This document shows positions 6,633 through 7,202 of a stretch of 7,202 nt of DNA, piece after piece. Position 1 is the stretch's first letter. Each line of letters opens with the position of its first letter. The notes under the pieces are model-generated. The model ran no database searches. It was not told the origin of the DNA and worked only from the letters and a program-made list of their open reading frames with translations. Made by a program: the position numbers and the translations under genes. Origin of the DNA: DAOTTX01 sp034437515 (lineage in GTDB: Bacteria > Chloroflexota > Anaerolineae > Aggregatilineales > Phototrophicaceae); assembly GCA_034437515.1 (NCBI GenBank), contig DAOTTX010000087.1, forward strand, positions 1 to 7,202. Reading direction: 5' to 3'.

Positions 6633-6658
6633 TGTCCAAATAAACGGTTATTGGCACA
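6633..6658. promoter_or_regulatory. Imperfect dyad resembling a resolvase subsite (res site I-like), next to the recombinase start
   Basis: TGTCCAAATAA (6633-6643) and TTATTGGCACA (6648-6658) match as an inverted repeat at 9 of 11 positions around a 4-bp centre. The TGTC/TGTG outer ends, the AT-rich inner arms and the length near 26-28 bp are the pattern of Tn3-family resolvase subsites. It lies seven bases upstream of the recombinase ATG, so binding would also be expected to repress that gene, as in tnpR systems. Identification rests on pattern only. Confidence 0.5.
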
Positions 6659-6739
6659 GATTACTGCACTTTGTTTATTTAGATTAATTTATTACACGTA
6701 ATTCAGGGCATTTTGAAGGGTTTTCGCTGTCCTGCGAGA

Positions 6740-6769
6740 AGTGCAAAGAAACGGTCGTTTATTTTGACT
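6740..6769. promoter_or_regulatory. Second imperfect dyad upstream of the recombinase (res site II/III-like)
   Basis: AGTGCAAAGAAACG (6740-6753) and CGTTTATTTTGACT (6756-6769) match as an inverted repeat at 11 of 14 positions around a 2-bp centre. Its left arm repeats the first dyad in direct orientation: 6740-6755 and 6633-6648 agree at 13 of 16 bases, sharing AAACGGT. A related inverted half-box (GTTTATTT) lies between them at 6673-6680. Two or three such boxes over about 140 bp is the usual build of a res region. Apart from these boxes I see no gene or RNA between 6659 and 6871. Confidence 0.45.
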
Positions 6770-6871
6770 GTACTCTTTCTAACATAGTGGCGACTTTGAA
6801 GAGTGGAGCCTTATATCCTCAAATCTGTTGCTCCCGAACCCTACCCATGCTAAACTCGAATCAATCACATC

Positions 6872-7015
6872 AACCCTTCGCAGATTGTTTTAAATCAGGG
6901 GAAGTCCGGTGAAAGTCCGGTACTGGCGCGCAACGGTAAAAGTCCGAATGCCTGACTGCGAAGTGACGCACAACCTCTTCGCGTCCAGGGGGTGAGCGGC
7001 AAGTCGGCACCCCCT
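6872..7015 (+). promoter_or_regulatory. Cobalamin (B12) riboswitch aptamer with following hairpin
   Basis: This is the leader of the gene starting at 7078. The conserved cobalamin core is readable: GGGGAAGTCCGGTGAAAGTC at 6898-6917 (consensus GGGAA..CGGTGAAA.TCCGG), then GGCGCGCAACGGTAAAAG at 6925-6942 (consensus CCCGCAACTGTAA), then a partial B12 box AGTCCGAATGCCTGACT at 6941-6957. Helices support it: a closing stem CTTCGCAG (6876-6883) with CTGCGAAG (6956-6963), TCAGG (6895-6899) with CCTGA (6951-6955), and the CCGG/CCGG hairpin (6906-6909 with 6917-6920). A strong hairpin follows: AGGGGGTG (6987-6994) with CACCCCCT (7008-7015), loop 13 bases, a candidate for the P13 element whose loop kisses L5 in known cobalamin riboswitches. 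It has no T-run, so it is not a terminator. The family is clear; helix assignments beyond the core are inference. Confidence 0.87.
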
Positions 7016-7025
7016 CCTGTGTATG

Positions 7026-7075
7026 CCGTCCTTCCGTTCATCAGTGACGTTGAACGGGATGTATCGAAAGGACGG
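7026..7075 (+). promoter_or_regulatory. Hairpin sequestering the ribosome binding site (riboswitch expression platform)
   Basis: CCGTCCTT (7026-7033) pairs perfectly with AAGGACGG (7068-7075), which holds the Shine-Dalgarno AAAGGA (7067-7072) of the gene at 7078. Directly inside, CCGTTCA (7034-7040) pairs perfectly with TGAACGG (7051-7057) around a 10-base loop, leaving a 10-base bulge on the 3' side. Together 15 bp would mask the ribosome binding site, indicating control of translation rather than of termination. Confidence 0.7.
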
Positions 7076-7077
7076 AC

Positions 7078-7202
7078 ATGGCTTCAAAAAAACAACGGTC
7101 GCGGGTCCTCCGCACCGACGGCAAACTCATCAACATCGTACATCATCGTGGGCATCTGCTCGTCTGCTCGAAGGGCTGCTGCTGCGGCCTGACGGAGCGC
7201 GG
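7078..7202 (+). CDS. (2Fe-2S) ferredoxin-like protein with a CCCG motif (3' partial)
   Basis: ATG 7078 follows the Shine-Dalgarno AAAGGA (7067-7072) by five bases and starts a frame open to the right edge, giving 41 residues. They begin MASKKQRSRVLRTDGKLINI and continue to HLLVCSKGCCCGLTER. The pattern C-x3-CCCG (Cys30, 34, 35, 36) after a hydrophobic strand (GHLLVC) is that of small thioredoxin-fold (2Fe-2S) ferredoxin-domain proteins; the remaining ligand cysteines would lie beyond the window. Position right behind a cobalamin riboswitch fits with genes of this kind that I recall near cobalamin synthesis genes, where an electron-transfer or cobalt-handling role is assumed but not, to my knowledge, settled. 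The frame is clear; the function is an inference from a short N-terminal piece. Confidence 0.75.
   Translation, partial: MASKKQRSRVLRTDGKLINIVHHRGHLLVCSKGCCCGLTER

Noticed and set aside
6987..7015. Strong GC hairpin considered as an intrinsic terminator
   Set aside because: No T-run follows, and the downstream sequence instead pairs with the ribosome binding site, so it was assigned to the riboswitch.
6992..7192. 66-codon plus-strand frame across the riboswitch and the ferredoxin start
   Set aside because: It begins inside the riboswitch hairpin and runs in a different frame from the gene at 7078, which has the ribosome binding site and the cysteine motif.

Overview
The window reads as chromosomal DNA of a bacterium with moderately high GC content. 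The protein styles (family-5 solute-binding protein, LuxR-type tail, CCCG-type ferredoxin behind a B12 riboswitch) would fit Chloroflexota. That placement is inference from protein style, not from a marker gene.

Layout from left to right: (1) 1-126, the C-terminal end of a protein running in from the left, probably a DDE transposase. (2) 330-5162, a minus-strand block read right to left: permease B (5162-4215), permease C (4214-3291), a secreted solute-binding protein (3189-1666), a terminator-like hairpin, and a cytoplasmic alkaline-phosphatase-superfamily hydrolase (1598-330). No ATPase gene is present. The block looks like a dipeptide/oligopeptide-type ABC importer coupled to an intracellular phospho-ester or phosphonate hydrolase. 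(3) 5340-5716, a divergent small membrane protein whose last transmembrane segment has been lost by a one-base frameshift. (4) 5793-6005, an orphan C-terminal DNA-binding domain of a LuxR-type regulator, without its N-terminus. (5) 6041-6625, a minus-strand serine resolvase/invertase with the conserved catalytic Arg of the YARVS motif changed to Trp, preceded by two res-like imperfect dyads (6633-6658 and 6740-6769). (6) 6872-7075, a cobalamin riboswitch followed by a hairpin that buries the ribosome binding site of (7) the first 41 codons of a small (2Fe-2S) ferredoxin-like protein starting at 7078 and running off the right edge.

A perfect 21-bp direct repeat (302-322 and 5986-6006) brackets the whole transporter block. 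The right copy is the last codons and stop of the LuxR-type fragment, and a serine recombinase gene lies 34 bp beyond it. This resembles the footprint of an insertion or recombination at the 3' end of a regulator gene. With the transposase tail, the broken genes and the degenerate recombinase, the left and middle parts look like a rearranged accessory region, while the right edge starts what looks like a B12-regulated operon.

I found no CRISPR array, tRNA, rRNA or recognisable defence system. The strongest items for follow-up are the direct-repeat bracket, the importer-hydrolase pairing without an ATPase, the Arg-to-Trp resolvase with its res-like sites, and the riboswitch with a readable expression platform.
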